From positions 1,240,001-1,304,000 of the forward strand of contig NZ_CP041403.1 of the NCBI RefSeq assembly GCF_014844135.1: 64,000 nt of DNA. The letters are read 5' to 3'. A model generated the notes under the pieces. That model was given only the letters and a program-made list of their open reading frames with translations, did no database searches and had not been told where the DNA came from. The first letter of the stretch is position 1. Every line of letters starts with the position of its first letter. Shown here one piece after another: positions 35,922 through 47,266 of the stretch. This DNA comes from Arcobacter sp. FWKO B. GTDB lineage: Bacteria; Campylobacterota; Campylobacteria; Campylobacterales; Arcobacteraceae. The translations under genes and the position numbers were made by a program.

Positions 35922-38543
35922 TTACAATGTTGGTATTTCTTTAGATAAATCATAATACTCTACAGTTATTTCTAGCTCACTTTCTATAATTAAATTTAGT
36001 GATTCAATATCTTTTTTGGAGATAATAGTTTTTGATTTGAAGAGTAATATAAAGTCATCACCATGATACCTGAATATTGTAGCATTATGGTATTTTTTTA
36101 CTAATGTTTGTGCAAAGTTTTTTAAAAAAACATTTCCTTGATCCCAACCATTTTTTTTGTTATAGTTTGTAAATTTTTTAAGTTTTATTACATACATACA
36201 CCTAAACTCATCCTCTTTTCTTAATAAAAATGTTTTTAGGTAATCTTCATTGTAGAGTTCTGTTAATGAGTCCATAAAGAAATATGCAAATCTTCTTTGT
36301 TCTAGTTCATTTTCTGGTAACTGAGTAGTTTCTACTGGGTGTATATCTTCAAAAGCTTTTATTGCTGCATCTACAACTTTTGGGTGAAACTGACTGCCAC
36401 TATTTGTCTTTATTTCTTCTATGGCATTTTTTATTGTTTTTCTTGGTTTGTATATCCTGTTGCTTGTCATAGCATCAAACGCATCAGCAACTGCCATAAT
36501 ATATGAAAGTAAAGGAATAGAATCAGGGTCATTTTTGGGAGTATGTGGATAGCCATTTCCATCATATCTTACATGGTGATATCTAATAATTTCTGCTAAG
36601 TCTTTATACATATCTATTTTTGAAAGCATTTTATATCCAGCATATGCATGTTGTTTAATAAGCTCATATTCAAGAGGGTTTAAAGAGCCAGGTTTTAGTA
36701 ATATTGCATCAGGGGTAACAACTTTACCTATATCGTGTAATATTGCTGCTTTTTCAAGTTTTATTATCTCTTTTTCATTTAGTTCCATAGCAAGTGCGAT
36801 TTTTCTACAATATTGAGCGACTCTTATTGTATGACCTGCTGTATAACTGTCTCTTTGTTCTATAATATTAACAAAAGCTAAAATAGTCTCTTCATAATTT
36901 GATATTTTTTCAAGTTCCATAGCTTCTAACATGGTTCTTTGTTTGATAGATTGTAAAGCCATAGCAATATCTGAACAAAGGTTTTCAAGCATTTTTATCT
37001 CTTCAGGTTCAAACCCTTCATCTCTATTTGAAAATACAGAAATATTACCCATTGGAGTAGCGTTATCTTTATCCTTTATTGGAATATTTATAACCCAGCA
37101 ATTACTACACTCATAAAAATCTTCACCTATATTGATTTTGTAATCAAGTGGAAGTTTATTTATCGAAGTAGTATTTATATCTAAAGAACTAAAGGCACTT
37201 TTAAATGCAAGATTTGATTCATTGTTACTTAGTTTGTAGCTTTTTTGTTCTATGATATTTTTATTTTCACTAGATTGATATGTCACTTTTAATATGTCTT
37301 CATCTATTAACCCTATCCATACAAATTTGTAATGCTTATGTTTTATTAGTGTTTCCATACTATTTTGAACTATTGTTTGAGTGGAAATTGAACTAATAAG
37401 AAGTTCATTCACATTTGCTATAGTTTTAAGAACATCTTTTAGGTATTTTTCATAGGCATATGATTTTTGAAGTTTTATGGTTCGCTCTTGAACTTTCTTT
37501 TCTAAATTTGTATTTAAATCCTCAATCTTTTTTTTGTTTGTTCTAAGGGCTTTATTTAATGAAAAGATATAAGCTAATACTGAAATGATTCCGATTAGTA
37601 TAACTAAAGAAATATAAAACCATATTTTATATTTCTCATAAAAATCGGCAATAGTGATTTTTTGTATTATATCATACGGGGGTAAGTGAAGTTCTTGTAA
37701 GAGATTATGAACATTTGAATAATCAAGTGGTATTGTCCATCCTTCAACCTCAGAATCTATTGCAGCAACTGAATTAGAAGGCATTTGTATAAGTGAAATT
37801 AGAACTTTATTTGCCAAATCAACAGAAGTATGGGAAAGTTTTGCAAAAGGCCATTCTGGGTATAGTGCTGTACTGACTTTAAATGGAAATCCAGTATAAC
37901 TTTTAGGAGATAAAATTTTGAAATCATTTATATTTATAACTCCTTCTTGCTCCATGCGTTCAAGTGTATCTGTCCGAACAGTTCCCGCATCTATTAAGCC
38001 ATCTTTAACAGCTAGCACAACCTTATCATGACTTCCTAAAAATTCAAACTTTTTAAAATTCTTTATATTGATATTGTTATCATTTAATTCTTTTAAAGCC
38101 ATTACCCATCCACCAAAAGAGGATGAGTTAACTGCACCAAAGCTTTTTCCTTTAAGGTCTGTTAAATGATTTATTGGACTTTCTTGTTTTGTAAAAATAA
38201 CTCCGCCAAATATTGTATGTCCAAAACCTGGGCTACTTAGATTTTTTAAGGTAGCAATTCTGCTAACACCATATAAAAATTCTAATTCCACATAATACAT
38301 AGTATTTGTAAGAACAAAATCTATCTCTTTATTTTCTACACTAATTTTTAATTCTTCAAATGTAAGGGGAATTATAATAAAGTTATACCCATGTATATTT
38401 TGCGTTAGATAGTTAGCTGTTGCTGTCCACTGTTTAATGGTATTTTCATACCCTTTATGTGCTAAAATTCCTATTTTAATGTTGGAATTACCAAAAAGAC
38501 TAACCTGCAATAGTATAAAAAAAGAAAATATAACTTTTAACAT
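35922..38543 (-). CDS. PhnD-like sensor with GAF, HD-GYP and degenerate GGDEF
   Basis: An 873-residue membrane protein. Signal 1-19; PhnD-like periplasmic domain about 20-290 (TNTMYYVE, STALYPEWPFAKLSH, LHLPPYDI), close in pattern to that of the kinase at 24074; membrane helix about 308-330; coiled stretch; GAF domain about 375-525; HD-GYP domain with HDIGK (about 602) and HHVRYDGNGYP (about 661). The C-terminal GGDEF-like domain has HGDDF (about 827), so it should not make c-di-GMP but may bind GTP. The likely output is hydrolysis of c-di-GMP under control of a periplasmic ligand. It is followed by a DUF1566 gene. Confidence 0.9.
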   Translation of the reverse strand: MLKVIFSFFILLQVSLFGNSNIKIGILAHKGYENTIKQWTATANYLTQNIHGYNFIIIPLTFEELKISVENKEIDFVLTNTMYYVELEFLYGVSRIATLKNLSSPGFGHTIFGGVIFTKQESPINHLTDLKGKSFGAVNSSSFGGWVMALKELNDNNINIKNFKKFEFLGSHDKVVLAVKDGLIDAGTVRTDTLERMEQEGVININDFKILSPKSYTGFPFKVSTALYPEWPFAKLSHTSVDLANKVLISLIQMPSNSVAAIDSEVEGWTIPLDYSNVHNLLQELHLPPYDIIQKITIADFYEKYKIWFYISLVILIGIISVLAYIFSLNKALRTNKKKIEDLNTNLEKKVQERTIKLQKSYAYEKYLKDVLKTIANVNELLISSISTQTIVQNSMETLIKHKHYKFVWIGLIDEDILKVTYQSSENKNIIEQKSYKLSNNESNLAFKSAFSSLDINTTSINKLPLDYKINIGEDFYECSNCWVINIPIKDKDNATPMGNISVFSNRDEGFEPEEIKMLENLCSDIAMALQSIKQRTMLEAMELEKISNYEETILAFVNIIEQRDSYTAGHTIRVAQYCRKIALAMELNEKEIIKLEKAAILHDIGKVVTPDAILLKPGSLNPLEYELIKQHAYAGYKMLSKIDMYKDLAEIIRYHHVRYDGNGYPHTPKNDPDSIPLLSYIMAVADAFDAMTSNRIYKPRKTIKNAIEEIKTNSGSQFHPKVVDAAIKAFEDIHPVETTQLPENELEQRRFAYFFMDSLTELYNEDYLKTFLLRKEDEFRCMYVIKLKKFTNYNKKNGWDQGNVFLKNFAQTLVKKYHNATIFRYHGDDFILLFKSKTIISKKDIESLNLIIESELEITVEYYDLSKEIPTL

Positions 38544-38596
38544 ATAACACCTTTTTTAGTATTTTAGCACAAATGGTATAGGATGTAAATAAGAAA

Positions 38597-39703
38597 CTAT
38601 TTAATATTGATAAGATGTATTTCGTACTGGCTACCAATTCTCATTTTAGGACCCCAAAAACCTGCTCCAGCACTGATTAGAAGATTTGAATTATGTGATA
38701 TTTTTATTTCACCACAAAGATATGGTTGGTCAAGTAATACCAAAAAGCCAAAAGGGGCTATTTGTCCACAATGGGTATGTCCACTTAGAATTAAATCAAA
38801 ATTATTTGCATCAAAATCTTCATCAACTACTACTTTTGGTTGGTGTGATACTAATATAGAGTATTTTTCTTGGTCTATATCTAAGATATTCAAATCTGGG
38901 CTAAATGTATCTCTTCTTTTGCCTAGATAGTCATAAATTCCAGATATTTGAATGCCCAATTCATCTATATAAATTGTTTCATTTAAAAGTGGTATAAATC
39001 CTAGTTCTTTAGATGTTTGTATGATTTGTGTAAGGTTATGAAAATATTCATGATTTCCCACAATAAAATATGTGCCATAAGTTGATTTTATATCTTTTAG
39101 GATATTTAATTCTTTGGTAATATCATCAAGCCTTGTATCTATTAAATCACCACCTATAAGTATAATATCTGCATTTGTTGCGTTGATTTTAGAAACTAGG
39201 CTTTTTACATATTTTGTATCTACTAGCCCTCCTATATGTAAATCTGAGAAAAAAACAACTTTGAGTTCTTTTTGAAGTGGTTTTTGAGTTGTGTAGGTAT
39301 GTTCAGATATTTGGATATCTTTTTGTCCATTAAGTATCCCAATGCTTATATAAAATATCATTCCAACGAAAAGTATTATTTCAATAATTTGCTTTTTATT
39401 TTCAGAAATTTTTACAAACTTTGTAACAAATAAATAAATCTCAAAAAATAGTGTGAATACAAATATAATAAACCCAATACCTTGAGATAGTGTAGCAATA
39501 TAATACAAAGGCTGAGGTAAGAATGGATAAAAACGGTTTATGAAGTATGCTATAACAAAAATATAAATTATTACAACACTAGAGATTAATATCTTTTTTG
39601 CTTTTTTGCTAAATGTTGTTTTATCAATAAACCTTTTTTTTGAATAAAAAAGCATTAATGCAAAAACTAAAAGGAATATTATTGGAAAAATAAAAGGGAT
39701 CAT
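38597..39703 (-). CDS. membrane-anchored metallophosphoesterase
   Basis: A 368-residue protein with four membrane helices in the first 130 residues and a calcineurin-like phosphoesterase domain after it. FFSDLHIGG, ILIGGDLIDTR, VGNHEYFH, LVSHQPK and LSGHTHCGQI are the five metal-binding motifs in order. It resembles the YkuE-type enzymes, some of which cleave UDP-diacylglucosamine or phospholipid-linked substrates; the substrate here is open. Its start overlaps the phosphatase gene by four bases in an nrdA-nrdB-nitrilase-phosphatase series. Confidence 0.88.
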   Translation of the reverse strand: MIPFIFPIIFLLVFALMLFYSKKRFIDKTTFSKKAKKILISSVVIIYIFVIAYFINRFYPFLPQPLYYIATLSQGIGFIIFVFTLFFEIYLFVTKFVKISENKKQIIEIILFVGMIFYISIGILNGQKDIQISEHTYTTQKPLQKELKVVFFSDLHIGGLVDTKYVKSLVSKINATNADIILIGGDLIDTRLDDITKELNILKDIKSTYGTYFIVGNHEYFHNLTQIIQTSKELGFIPLLNETIYIDELGIQISGIYDYLGKRRDTFSPDLNILDIDQEKYSILVSHQPKVVVDEDFDANNFDLILSGHTHCGQIAPFGFLVLLDQPYLCGEIKISHNSNLLISAGAGFWGPKMRIGSQYEIHLINIK

Positions 39704-40140
39704 TTAGTAGAGTTGATTATATTTATAACACCAACTTCAATCATATCAAAGACTTTTTCAAAGCCATCAAATCCATCAAAAAAATATGGATCAGGGATGT
39801 CTTCACCATCAAGCCCAAAGTCACCAAGGAGTTTTACATTTTTACAACCCATGATTTTTAGATTTGTGATGTTTGATTTGTCTAATCCTATAATTAAATC
39901 AAATTCACTAAAGTCTTTTTGTTTAACTTGTCTTGCTGTTAGCTGTGATATATCGATCCCTTTGTTTTGGGCTATTTGAACAGAGTGAGGGCAAGGATTT
40001 TCACCTATATGAAAACTACTAGTTCCTGCACTATCTACTATAATATCAAGGTTATTTTTTGATATGTAATATTTTGCAATACCCTCAGCAAGTGGAGATC
40101 TACAAATATTACCTAAACATACAAATAGTATTTTTGTCAT
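39700..40140 (-). CDS. low molecular weight protein-tyrosine phosphatase
   Basis: A 146-residue phosphatase. The P-loop VCLGNICRSPLAEG (residues 7-20) supplies the nucleophilic Cys and Arg, and DPYFFDGFDGFEKV (about 116-129) holds the general-acid Asp. Arsenate reductases share the fold, but the DP loop with aromatic residues favours a phosphatase. It overlaps its neighbours on both sides by four bases, so the three hydrolase genes are translated in a coupled way. Confidence 0.9.
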   Translation of the reverse strand: MTKILFVCLGNICRSPLAEGIAKYYISKNNLDIIVDSAGTSSFHIGENPCPHSVQIAQNKGIDISQLTARQVKQKDFSEFDLIIGLDKSNITNLKIMGCKNVKLLGDFGLDGEDIPDPYFFDGFDGFEKVFDMIEVGVINIINSTK

Positions 40141-40859
40141 TTTAGTCCCACATCCATATATCTTCTCATTTTTTTTATTTCTTTGATATCAAAGCTTTGT
40201 ATGATTCTTTCTTTTTTATCATCACGATTTTCTATCCCAAAGGGGGTTATTATTCCACTTCCTTTTGCACAATCTTCATTAGCACTATCACTTGCTATTA
40301 CAAAGCATTGATTTATTATCGCTAAAGATTTTGTAAGGCTTTCAAAGTGATCTTTTCTTAAACTTCCCCACATTGCTGGTATTGCTATAATATCAGCTCC
40401 TTGGATTTTTTTCCAAAGATCTATAAATCTAAGTTCAAAGCATATCAAAATTGCAATTTTAATTCCATTTACTTCAAAAATCTTGATTTTACTCTCTTTT
40501 CCACTGGTGAAAAACTTTCTTTCATCATTCAGTACGAATAGTTCATGTTTGGACTGTTTGTGTATAGTGTGATTATTATGAAAAACAAATGCTGTATTAT
40601 AAAAATGGTCACCATCTTGAACTATCATAGTAAGTATAATAGTTTTATTTTGCGAGTGAGCTTTTATCTCTTTTTTTGCATGTTGTGAAAATTCAGCTGC
40701 TTTTTGCATATGTTCATAGGAATATCCACTAAGACATAATTCAGGAGCTACTATAATAGAATCTTTTGGGCAAGATTCTACTAATGTGATTAACTTTTGT
40801 AGATTTGCTTCAAAATCTGGTGTCGTATCAAACTGTAATGCACAAAGATTAGAAATCAT
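40137..40859 (-). CDS. carbon-nitrogen hydrolase (nitrilase superfamily)
   Basis: A 240-residue enzyme with the Glu-Lys-Cys triad: Glu in [13 protein letters not shown] (about 44), Lys in [11 protein letters not shown] (about 102) and Cys in [11 protein letters not shown] (about 136). It is short for the superfamily. Members hydrolyse amides such as deaminated glutathione or omega-amides; the substrate cannot be named. The start lies inside the end of nrdB (11 bases shared), which points to coupling. Confidence 0.88.
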   Translation of the reverse strand: MISNLCALQFDTTPDFEANLQKLITLVESCPKDSIIVAPELCLSGYSYEHMQKAAEFSQHAKKEIKAHSQNKTIILTMIVQDGDHFYNTAFVFHNNHTIHKQSKHELFVLNDERKFFTSGKESKIKIFEVNGIKIAILICFELRFIDLWKKIQGADIIAIPAMWGSLRKDHFESLTKSLAIINQCFVIASDSANEDCAKGSGIITPFGIENRDDKKERIIQSFDIKEIKKMRRYMDVGLK

Positions 40860-41868
40860 CGAAATCTATACTTCCTTTTGAATAGTTTACTACATTTCCT
40901 TCAAAAAAGTTTGTTCTTTGGTCATTAAATGATGCATATCCATCTACCCATGGAATAGGGTGCTTTACCCCGTAAATTGGGCTATATCCAACAGCTTCTA
41001 ATCTTCTATCTGCTAGGTATTCTATGTATTGTCTTATAATCTTATCTGTAAATCCTAGAATTTGTCCTTGAGTGATATATGCACCCCAACTCGCTTCCAA
41101 ATCAACAGCTTTTTTGAACATCTCTTTTACTTCAGCTTCTAGTTCAGGTGTAAAAAGCTCTGGTCTTTCTTTTTTTGTAGAAAGGATAAGGTTTTGAAAA
41201 AGTAAAAGATGTGTTACTTCATCTCTTTGGATAAATCTAATCATTTGGCTACTTCCTAGCATCTTACCAGATTTTCCAAGGGCATACATAGCAGCAAATC
41301 CTGCATAAAAATAAAGCCCTTCAAGGATTTGGTTTGCAAACATTGCAAGAACTATTTTGTGATCATCGATATCGCCTGCTAGGTTTTTGTAAACACCTGC
41401 TATGAAGTTGTTTTTTTCTCTTAGTTTAGCATCATTTTTCCACATATCGTATATTTCATCAGTATTATCACTAATAGACTCTACCATTACGGCATAACTC
41501 TTTGAGTGGTTTGCTTCTTCGTATGATTGTCTACTTAGGCAAGCATTTATTTCTGGAGCTGTTATATATGGGTTGATATTGTCCATTAGGTTGTTTGTTT
41601 GTAAGCTGTCCATAAAGATTAGTTGGCTTAGAACTAAATCATACATCCTTTTTTCTGAAGGTGCAAGATATTTGTAATCTTTGGCATCTCCTGTCATTTG
41701 TACTTCTCTTGGAAACCAAGTATTAGCTTCCATCATATCCCAAAGTTTTAGTGCCCATTCATATTTACATCTAGTAAAGTTGATCATACCATCAGGATTT
41801 CCACCAAATGTTCTTCTTTGGTTTAATCCCTCTTTAGATTCTGGGTTATATATCGTTTTTCTATCCAT
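40849..41868 (-). CDS. nrdB: ribonucleotide reductase class Ia, beta subunit
   Basis: The 339-residue radical-generating subunit for deoxynucleotide synthesis. The di-iron ligands are visible: Asp in MDSLQ, Glu and His in EEANHSKSY, Glu in LEGLYFYAG, and Glu and His in RDEVTHLLL. The tyrosine in HSKSY is at the radical position, so a normal tyrosyl-radical type is expected. It follows nrdA after about 107 bases that contain a copy of the TAAAATCTAAAAAGT word. Confidence 0.95.
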   Translation of the reverse strand: MDRKTIYNPESKEGLNQRRTFGGNPDGMINFTRCKYEWALKLWDMMEANTWFPREVQMTGDAKDYKYLAPSEKRMYDLVLSQLIFMDSLQTNNLMDNINPYITAPEINACLSRQSYEEANHSKSYAVMVESISDNTDEIYDMWKNDAKLREKNNFIAGVYKNLAGDIDDHKIVLAMFANQILEGLYFYAGFAAMYALGKSGKMLGSSQMIRFIQRDEVTHLLLFQNLILSTKKERPELFTPELEAEVKEMFKKAVDLEASWGAYITQGQILGFTDKIIRQYIEYLADRRLEAVGYSPIYGVKHPIPWVDGYASFNDQRTNFFEGNVVNYSKGSIDFDDF

Positions 41869-41938
41869 TCTCGCCTCTTTGTTTTTAAAACATTTTTTAA
41901 ATTCTATCTTATATTTTTGTCTATTTGTATATATTTTT

Positions 41939-41972
41939 TACTTTTTAGATATTACTTTTTAGATTTTAGTTA
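41939..41972. repeat. copy of the dispersed TAAAATCTAAAAAGT word
   Basis: On the minus strand the spacer between nrdA and nrdB reads ACTAAAATCTAAAAAGT and then ATATCTAAAAAGT. It is the third location in the window for this word, after 953-974 and 22221-22305. Here it lies inside an operon rather than between operons. Confidence 0.65.
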
Positions 41973-41975
41973 ATA

Positions 41976-44360
41976 TCATTGGCACCCAACACACTCCAAA
42001 CTTCTATCTTCTACATCATTGCTAGCTTCAGGAGATTGGCTTCTTAGATAATATGTAGATTTAAGCCCTAGCTTCCATGCTAGAGTATAAATCTCATGTA
42101 AATATTTACCACTTGCTTTGTTTAGGCTCATAAATATATTTACACTTTGTCCTTGGTCTATCCATTTTTGTCTAATAGCAGCAGCTTTTATAATATCAGT
42201 TTGTTCTACTTCATATGCAGGAGTATAGTACTGCCAAGTGCTAGGAGAAAGCTCTGGTACAACCACAGGGATAAGTCCACTTAAGTTTTCTTCATACCAT
42301 TTTCTTTTGTATACTGGCTCTATTGCTTGAGTAGTACCAACTAGTATAGAAATCGAACTTGTTGGTGCTATTGCCATTAGGTAACCATTTCTCATCCCAT
42401 CTTTTTTTACTTTTGTTCTTAGAGATTCCCAATCATATCCCGCATCAAATAAATCTTTATCAACAAGTGCATTTACAGCTTGTGGTGCATTATCAAAAGG
42501 CATAATACCTTTACTCCATTTTGAACCCTCAAATGTAGGGTATGAACCTTTTTCTAATGCTAAATCTGAAGATGATTTGATAGCATTATAACTAATAGCT
42601 TCCATAATAGAATCAATTAGTTTAAAGTGGTCATTGCTTCCCCAAAATATCCCTTTTTGTGCAAGCATTTGTGACTCACCCATTACTCCAAGCCCTATTG
42701 CTCTTGTTTTTAAGTTTGTTACTTTTACTTTTTTTAGTGGATAGAAGTTAAGGTCTATTACATTATCAAGCATTCTAATAGCTACTTTTGTAACTCTTTG
42801 GATATCCTCTTTTGTATTAGTTTTACTTAAATTTATTGATGCAAGGTTACATACAGCAGTATCACCATCAATTTTTTCTTTATCTACTATAAATATAGCT
42901 TTACCACCTATAGTATCTAAAGCTGTAACTTTATTTGCTTTTTTTGTGATACCATTATCTAGTGTAATATCATCTGTTTCATCAAATACACTTACACTAC
43001 CATCTACAAATTCAACCCTTATTTTATAGTAGTTTGGAGATGTATTTTGGAATATTTCTGTACAAAGATTTGAACTTCTAATAAAGCCAGTATGGTCATT
43101 TGGATTTGATCTATTTGCATTATCTTTAAAACATAAAAATGGGCTACCACTTTCAAAGTATGATGTAAGAACTTTTTTCCATAGATCTTTTGCTTTGATA
43201 TGTTCTTTTGTAATATCTGGATTATTCTCATACTCTTCATATTTTGCTTCAAATTCTGCACCATGTAATGATGCTAAATCTTTCACTTCATATGGATCAA
43301 AAAGCGTCCAATGTGAATCACTTGCTATTCTTTTCATAAACAAGTCACTTATCCAAAGAGCTGGGAAAAGGTCATGTGCTCTTCTTCTTTCTTCTCCACT
43401 GTTTTTCTTTAGATCTATAAAATCAAGTATATCCATATGCCAAGGCTCTAAATATACAGCAATAGCACCTTTTCTAGTACCTAGTTGATCTACTGCAAGT
43501 GCTAGGTCGTTTGTGATTTTCAAAAATGGTATAACTCCACCAGCTGCATTTTTGTGGTTATCTATAACTCCACCAAGTGCTCTGATTGAGTTCCAATCCC
43601 AACCAATTCCACCACCATATTTAGATAATAGTGCCATCTCTTTATAACCATCAAATATACCTTCAATATTATCAGGTGATGAACCTATATAACAACTACT
43701 TAATTGATGTCTTGGAGTCCTTGCATTTGATAGTGTAGGCGTTGCTAACATTACTTCAAATTTTGAAATAACATCGTAAAATTCTTTTGCTTTTTGAGTT
43801 TTTTCTACCTCATTTTGAGCTAAGAACATAGCTATTGCCATAAACATTTGTTGAGGGAGCTCTATAGGCTCACCTTTAGAGTTTTTGAGTAGGTATCTAT
43901 CATATAATGTTTTAACACCTAGATAGTTAAACTTATAATCTCTTGTACAATCTATATATGTATTTAACTCATCTAAATCAAATCCATTTTCTAATCCAGG
44001 TAAAATTCTACCTGCATTTTGTCCATATTTAATATAGTCTTTTAAATGGCAGTAAGGCTTACCTTTTATACCGTGTGTTGCTTTTCCTACTCTATGATAT
44101 AAATCAAATAAAAAAAGTCTAGAAGCAACAAAAGTCCAATTTGGGGCATCTATATCAATTTTTTCAACGGCTGTTTTGATAAGGGCATCTTGAATATCAC
44201 TACTTGACATACCATCTATAAATTTTATTTGTGCATCAATTTCAAGTTCACTTTGGCTTACACCTTCTAATCCATCAGTTGCTGCTATTGTGTTTTTTTG
44301 AATTTTTGAGATATCTAAAATCTCTTTTCTTCCATTTCTTTTAGTAATCATTATCGACAT
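41976..44360 (-). CDS. nrdA: ribonucleotide reductase class Ia, alpha subunit
   Basis: The 794-residue catalytic subunit that reduces ribonucleoside diphosphates. An ATP-cone domain for allosteric control opens the protein (ITKRNGRKEILDISKIQKNT). Catalytic cysteines include those in LSSCYIGS and NLCTEI, and the radical-transfer tyrosines lie in the C-terminal region. The C-terminus ends ECVGCQ, a CxxC pair for thioredoxin reduction. Length suits the family (about 760-790). AAAGG stands before the ATG at 44360. First gene of an operon with nrdB. Confidence 0.96.
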   Translation of the reverse strand: MSIMITKRNGRKEILDISKIQKNTIAATDGLEGVSQSELEIDAQIKFIDGMSSSDIQDALIKTAVEKIDIDAPNWTFVASRLFLFDLYHRVGKATHGIKGKPYCHLKDYIKYGQNAGRILPGLENGFDLDELNTYIDCTRDYKFNYLGVKTLYDRYLLKNSKGEPIELPQQMFMAIAMFLAQNEVEKTQKAKEFYDVISKFEVMLATPTLSNARTPRHQLSSCYIGSSPDNIEGIFDGYKEMALLSKYGGGIGWDWNSIRALGGVIDNHKNAAGGVIPFLKITNDLALAVDQLGTRKGAIAVYLEPWHMDILDFIDLKKNSGEERRRAHDLFPALWISDLFMKRIASDSHWTLFDPYEVKDLASLHGAEFEAKYEEYENNPDITKEHIKAKDLWKKVLTSYFESGSPFLCFKDNANRSNPNDHTGFIRSSNLCTEIFQNTSPNYYKIRVEFVDGSVSVFDETDDITLDNGITKKANKVTALDTIGGKAIFIVDKEKIDGDTAVCNLASINLSKTNTKEDIQRVTKVAIRMLDNVIDLNFYPLKKVKVTNLKTRAIGLGVMGESQMLAQKGIFWGSNDHFKLIDSIMEAISYNAIKSSSDLALEKGSYPTFEGSKWSKGIMPFDNAPQAVNALVDKDLFDAGYDWESLRTKVKKDGMRNGYLMAIAPTSSISILVGTTQAIEPVYKRKWYEENLSGLIPVVVPELSPSTWQYYTPAYEVEQTDIIKAAAIRQKWIDQGQSVNIFMSLNKASGKYLHEIYTLAWKLGLKSTYYLRSQSPEASNDVEDRSLECVGCQ

Positions 44361-44495
44361 ATTGGTAGCCTTTATTTCTATGAAGTTTATAAAGTTTTTT
44401 CTAGTTATTGAATAAAGATTGTAGCTAATTAAGTTTTAAAAGTTTCTAAAAAGCGGTAAAAATTTTGTAATAAAGATTATAACTTTTTCTATTCT

Positions 44496-44520
44496 TATAA
44501 GGGGTGGGATACCCCTTATA
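44496..44520. terminator. hairpin between mrp and nrdA
   Basis: TATAAGGGGT (44496-44505) and ACCCCTTATA (44511-44520) form a perfect 10-bp stem with loop GGGAT. It follows the mrp stop on the minus strand by 12 bases. The tail on that strand is AGAATAG, not a T-run, so it may be a weak terminator or mRNA end protector. Confidence 0.5.
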
Positions 44521-44531
44521 TTATTGACTAA

Positions 44532-45683
44532 TTAATGACAACCACATCCGCCTTTTGATGAGCTTTGACTTGTTGTACTACATGCACTTACGCCATTTGT
44601 AGTTGGTTGAATTGCACTATTATCTGCTAAGTTACTTGAGTTTACATTTTCTATAAAATCCCATAGTTTAGCACTTGCTTGCATATATCTTTTTGCAGTT
44701 ACACTTTCTGGGTGGAAATAAACTATTGGTTTTCCATCATCTCCACCTTCTCTGATAGCTGGTTCTATAGGGATATTTGCTAAAACTGTTGTTCCATAAT
44801 CTTTTGCTAATGCTTCACAAGTTCCTATTCCAAATATATCACTTTCTGTCTCACAGTTTGGACAAATAAACCCGCTCATATTTTCAACTATTCCAGCTAC
44901 TGGGATATGAAGTTTTTTGAACATATCTAAGCTTCTTTTACTATCATCAAGTGCCACATGTTGAGGAGTTGTTACATTTACCCCAGCAGTTACAGGTACA
45001 CTTTGAGCTAATGTAAGCTGTGCATCACCAGTTCCTGGAGGCATATCTATGAAAAGTACATCAAGTTCTTCCCATAAAATATCTCTTAAAAGTTGCTCGA
45101 TTGCTTTCATAATCATAGCACCTCTCCAAATAAGAGCTTGTCCTTCTCCCATAAGTGAACCCATACTCATCATATCTATGCCATAAGCTTTAAGAGGTTT
45201 TGCTTTGTTTCCTACAACTTCAGGTTCAGCACCAATAAGACCCAACATTCTTGGGATATTTGGTCCATAAATATCTGCATCAAGTACACCTACTCTTTTG
45301 CCTTGCATAGCCATAGCAATAGCTAAGTTTACAGTAGTTGTTGATTTACCAACCCCACCTTTACCGCTACTTACCATTACAAAGTTTTTGATTTGTGGAG
45401 CTACATTTTTGCCACTTACTGAGTTACTTTGTTGTTTTGGAGTTGAAGGTTTTTTGATATTTATTTCATAGTTTTGAATACCTAAAATAGATAATTCTTT
45501 TTTAATCTCATCTTTTAATGCTTGTTCTACTTCTTGTGCACTAGAAGTTATTTCAAGGTTTATAGATACATTATTATCTGTAATAATAATATCTCTAACA
45601 AAACCAAAATCAACAATTGATTTTGTAAAACCTGGATACATTACTGATTTTAGTTCATTTAGAACTTGTTCTTTTGTAACCAT
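44532..45683 (-). CDS. Mrp/ApbC-type iron-sulfur cluster carrier ATPase
   Basis: A 383-residue P-loop ATPase that carries and inserts Fe-S clusters. An N-terminal MIP18/DUF59 domain (about 1-85) precedes the ATPase with the deviant Walker A SSGKGGVGKSTT (about 105-116), DADIYGPNIPRMLG and the cluster-binding CPNC (about 255-258). The C-terminus ends GGCGCH, a further metal-binding tail. AAGGA lies six bases before the ATG. It is encoded between thiC and nrdA on the same strand; ApbC-type proteins are known to support ThiC, an Fe-S enzyme. Confidence 0.92.
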   Translation of the reverse strand: MVTKEQVLNELKSVMYPGFTKSIVDFGFVRDIIITDNNVSINLEITSSAQEVEQALKDEIKKELSILGIQNYEINIKKPSTPKQQSNSVSGKNVAPQIKNFVMVSSGKGGVGKSTTTVNLAIAMAMQGKRVGVLDADIYGPNIPRMLGLIGAEPEVVGNKAKPLKAYGIDMMSMGSLMGEGQALIWRGAMIMKAIEQLLRDILWEELDVLFIDMPPGTGDAQLTLAQSVPVTAGVNVTTPQHVALDDSKRSLDMFKKLHIPVAGIVENMSGFICPNCETESDIFGIGTCEALAKDYGTTVLANIPIEPAIREGGDDGKPIVYFHPESVTAKRYMQASAKLWDFIENVNSSNLADNSAIQPTTNGVSACSTTSQSSSKGGCGCH

Positions 45684-45765
45684 TTCATTTCCTTTTTAAA
45701 TTAAATCTTTGTGTGTGTTTATCACTAACTTATCAAATCATATACTAATCAAAATAAGAGTAATC

Positions 45766-47139
<1,374 letters not shown>

Positions 47140-47210
47140 TCAAAAAAAAATTAGAGATTCTTAAATAAGTTGGTATAACTATTTTGTTTTAAGGTAGCTG
47201 TATAAAATAT

Positions 47211-47238
47211 TAGCTTTTTTTGTATATAATTTAGGAAA
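47211..47238 (+). promoter_or_regulatory. probable sigma-70 promoter of glnD
   Basis: TATAAT (47225-47230) is preceded by a T-rich stretch, GCTTTTTTTGTA, the form of sigma-70 promoters in this phylum, which lack a clear -35 box. Start of transcription would be near 47237, about 30 bases before the GTG. Between them lies AAGGGTTAAGGTTTAAGGA, again of repeated words. Confidence 0.55.
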
Positions 47239-47266
47239 AGCTTTAAGGGTTAAGGTTTAAGGATGA

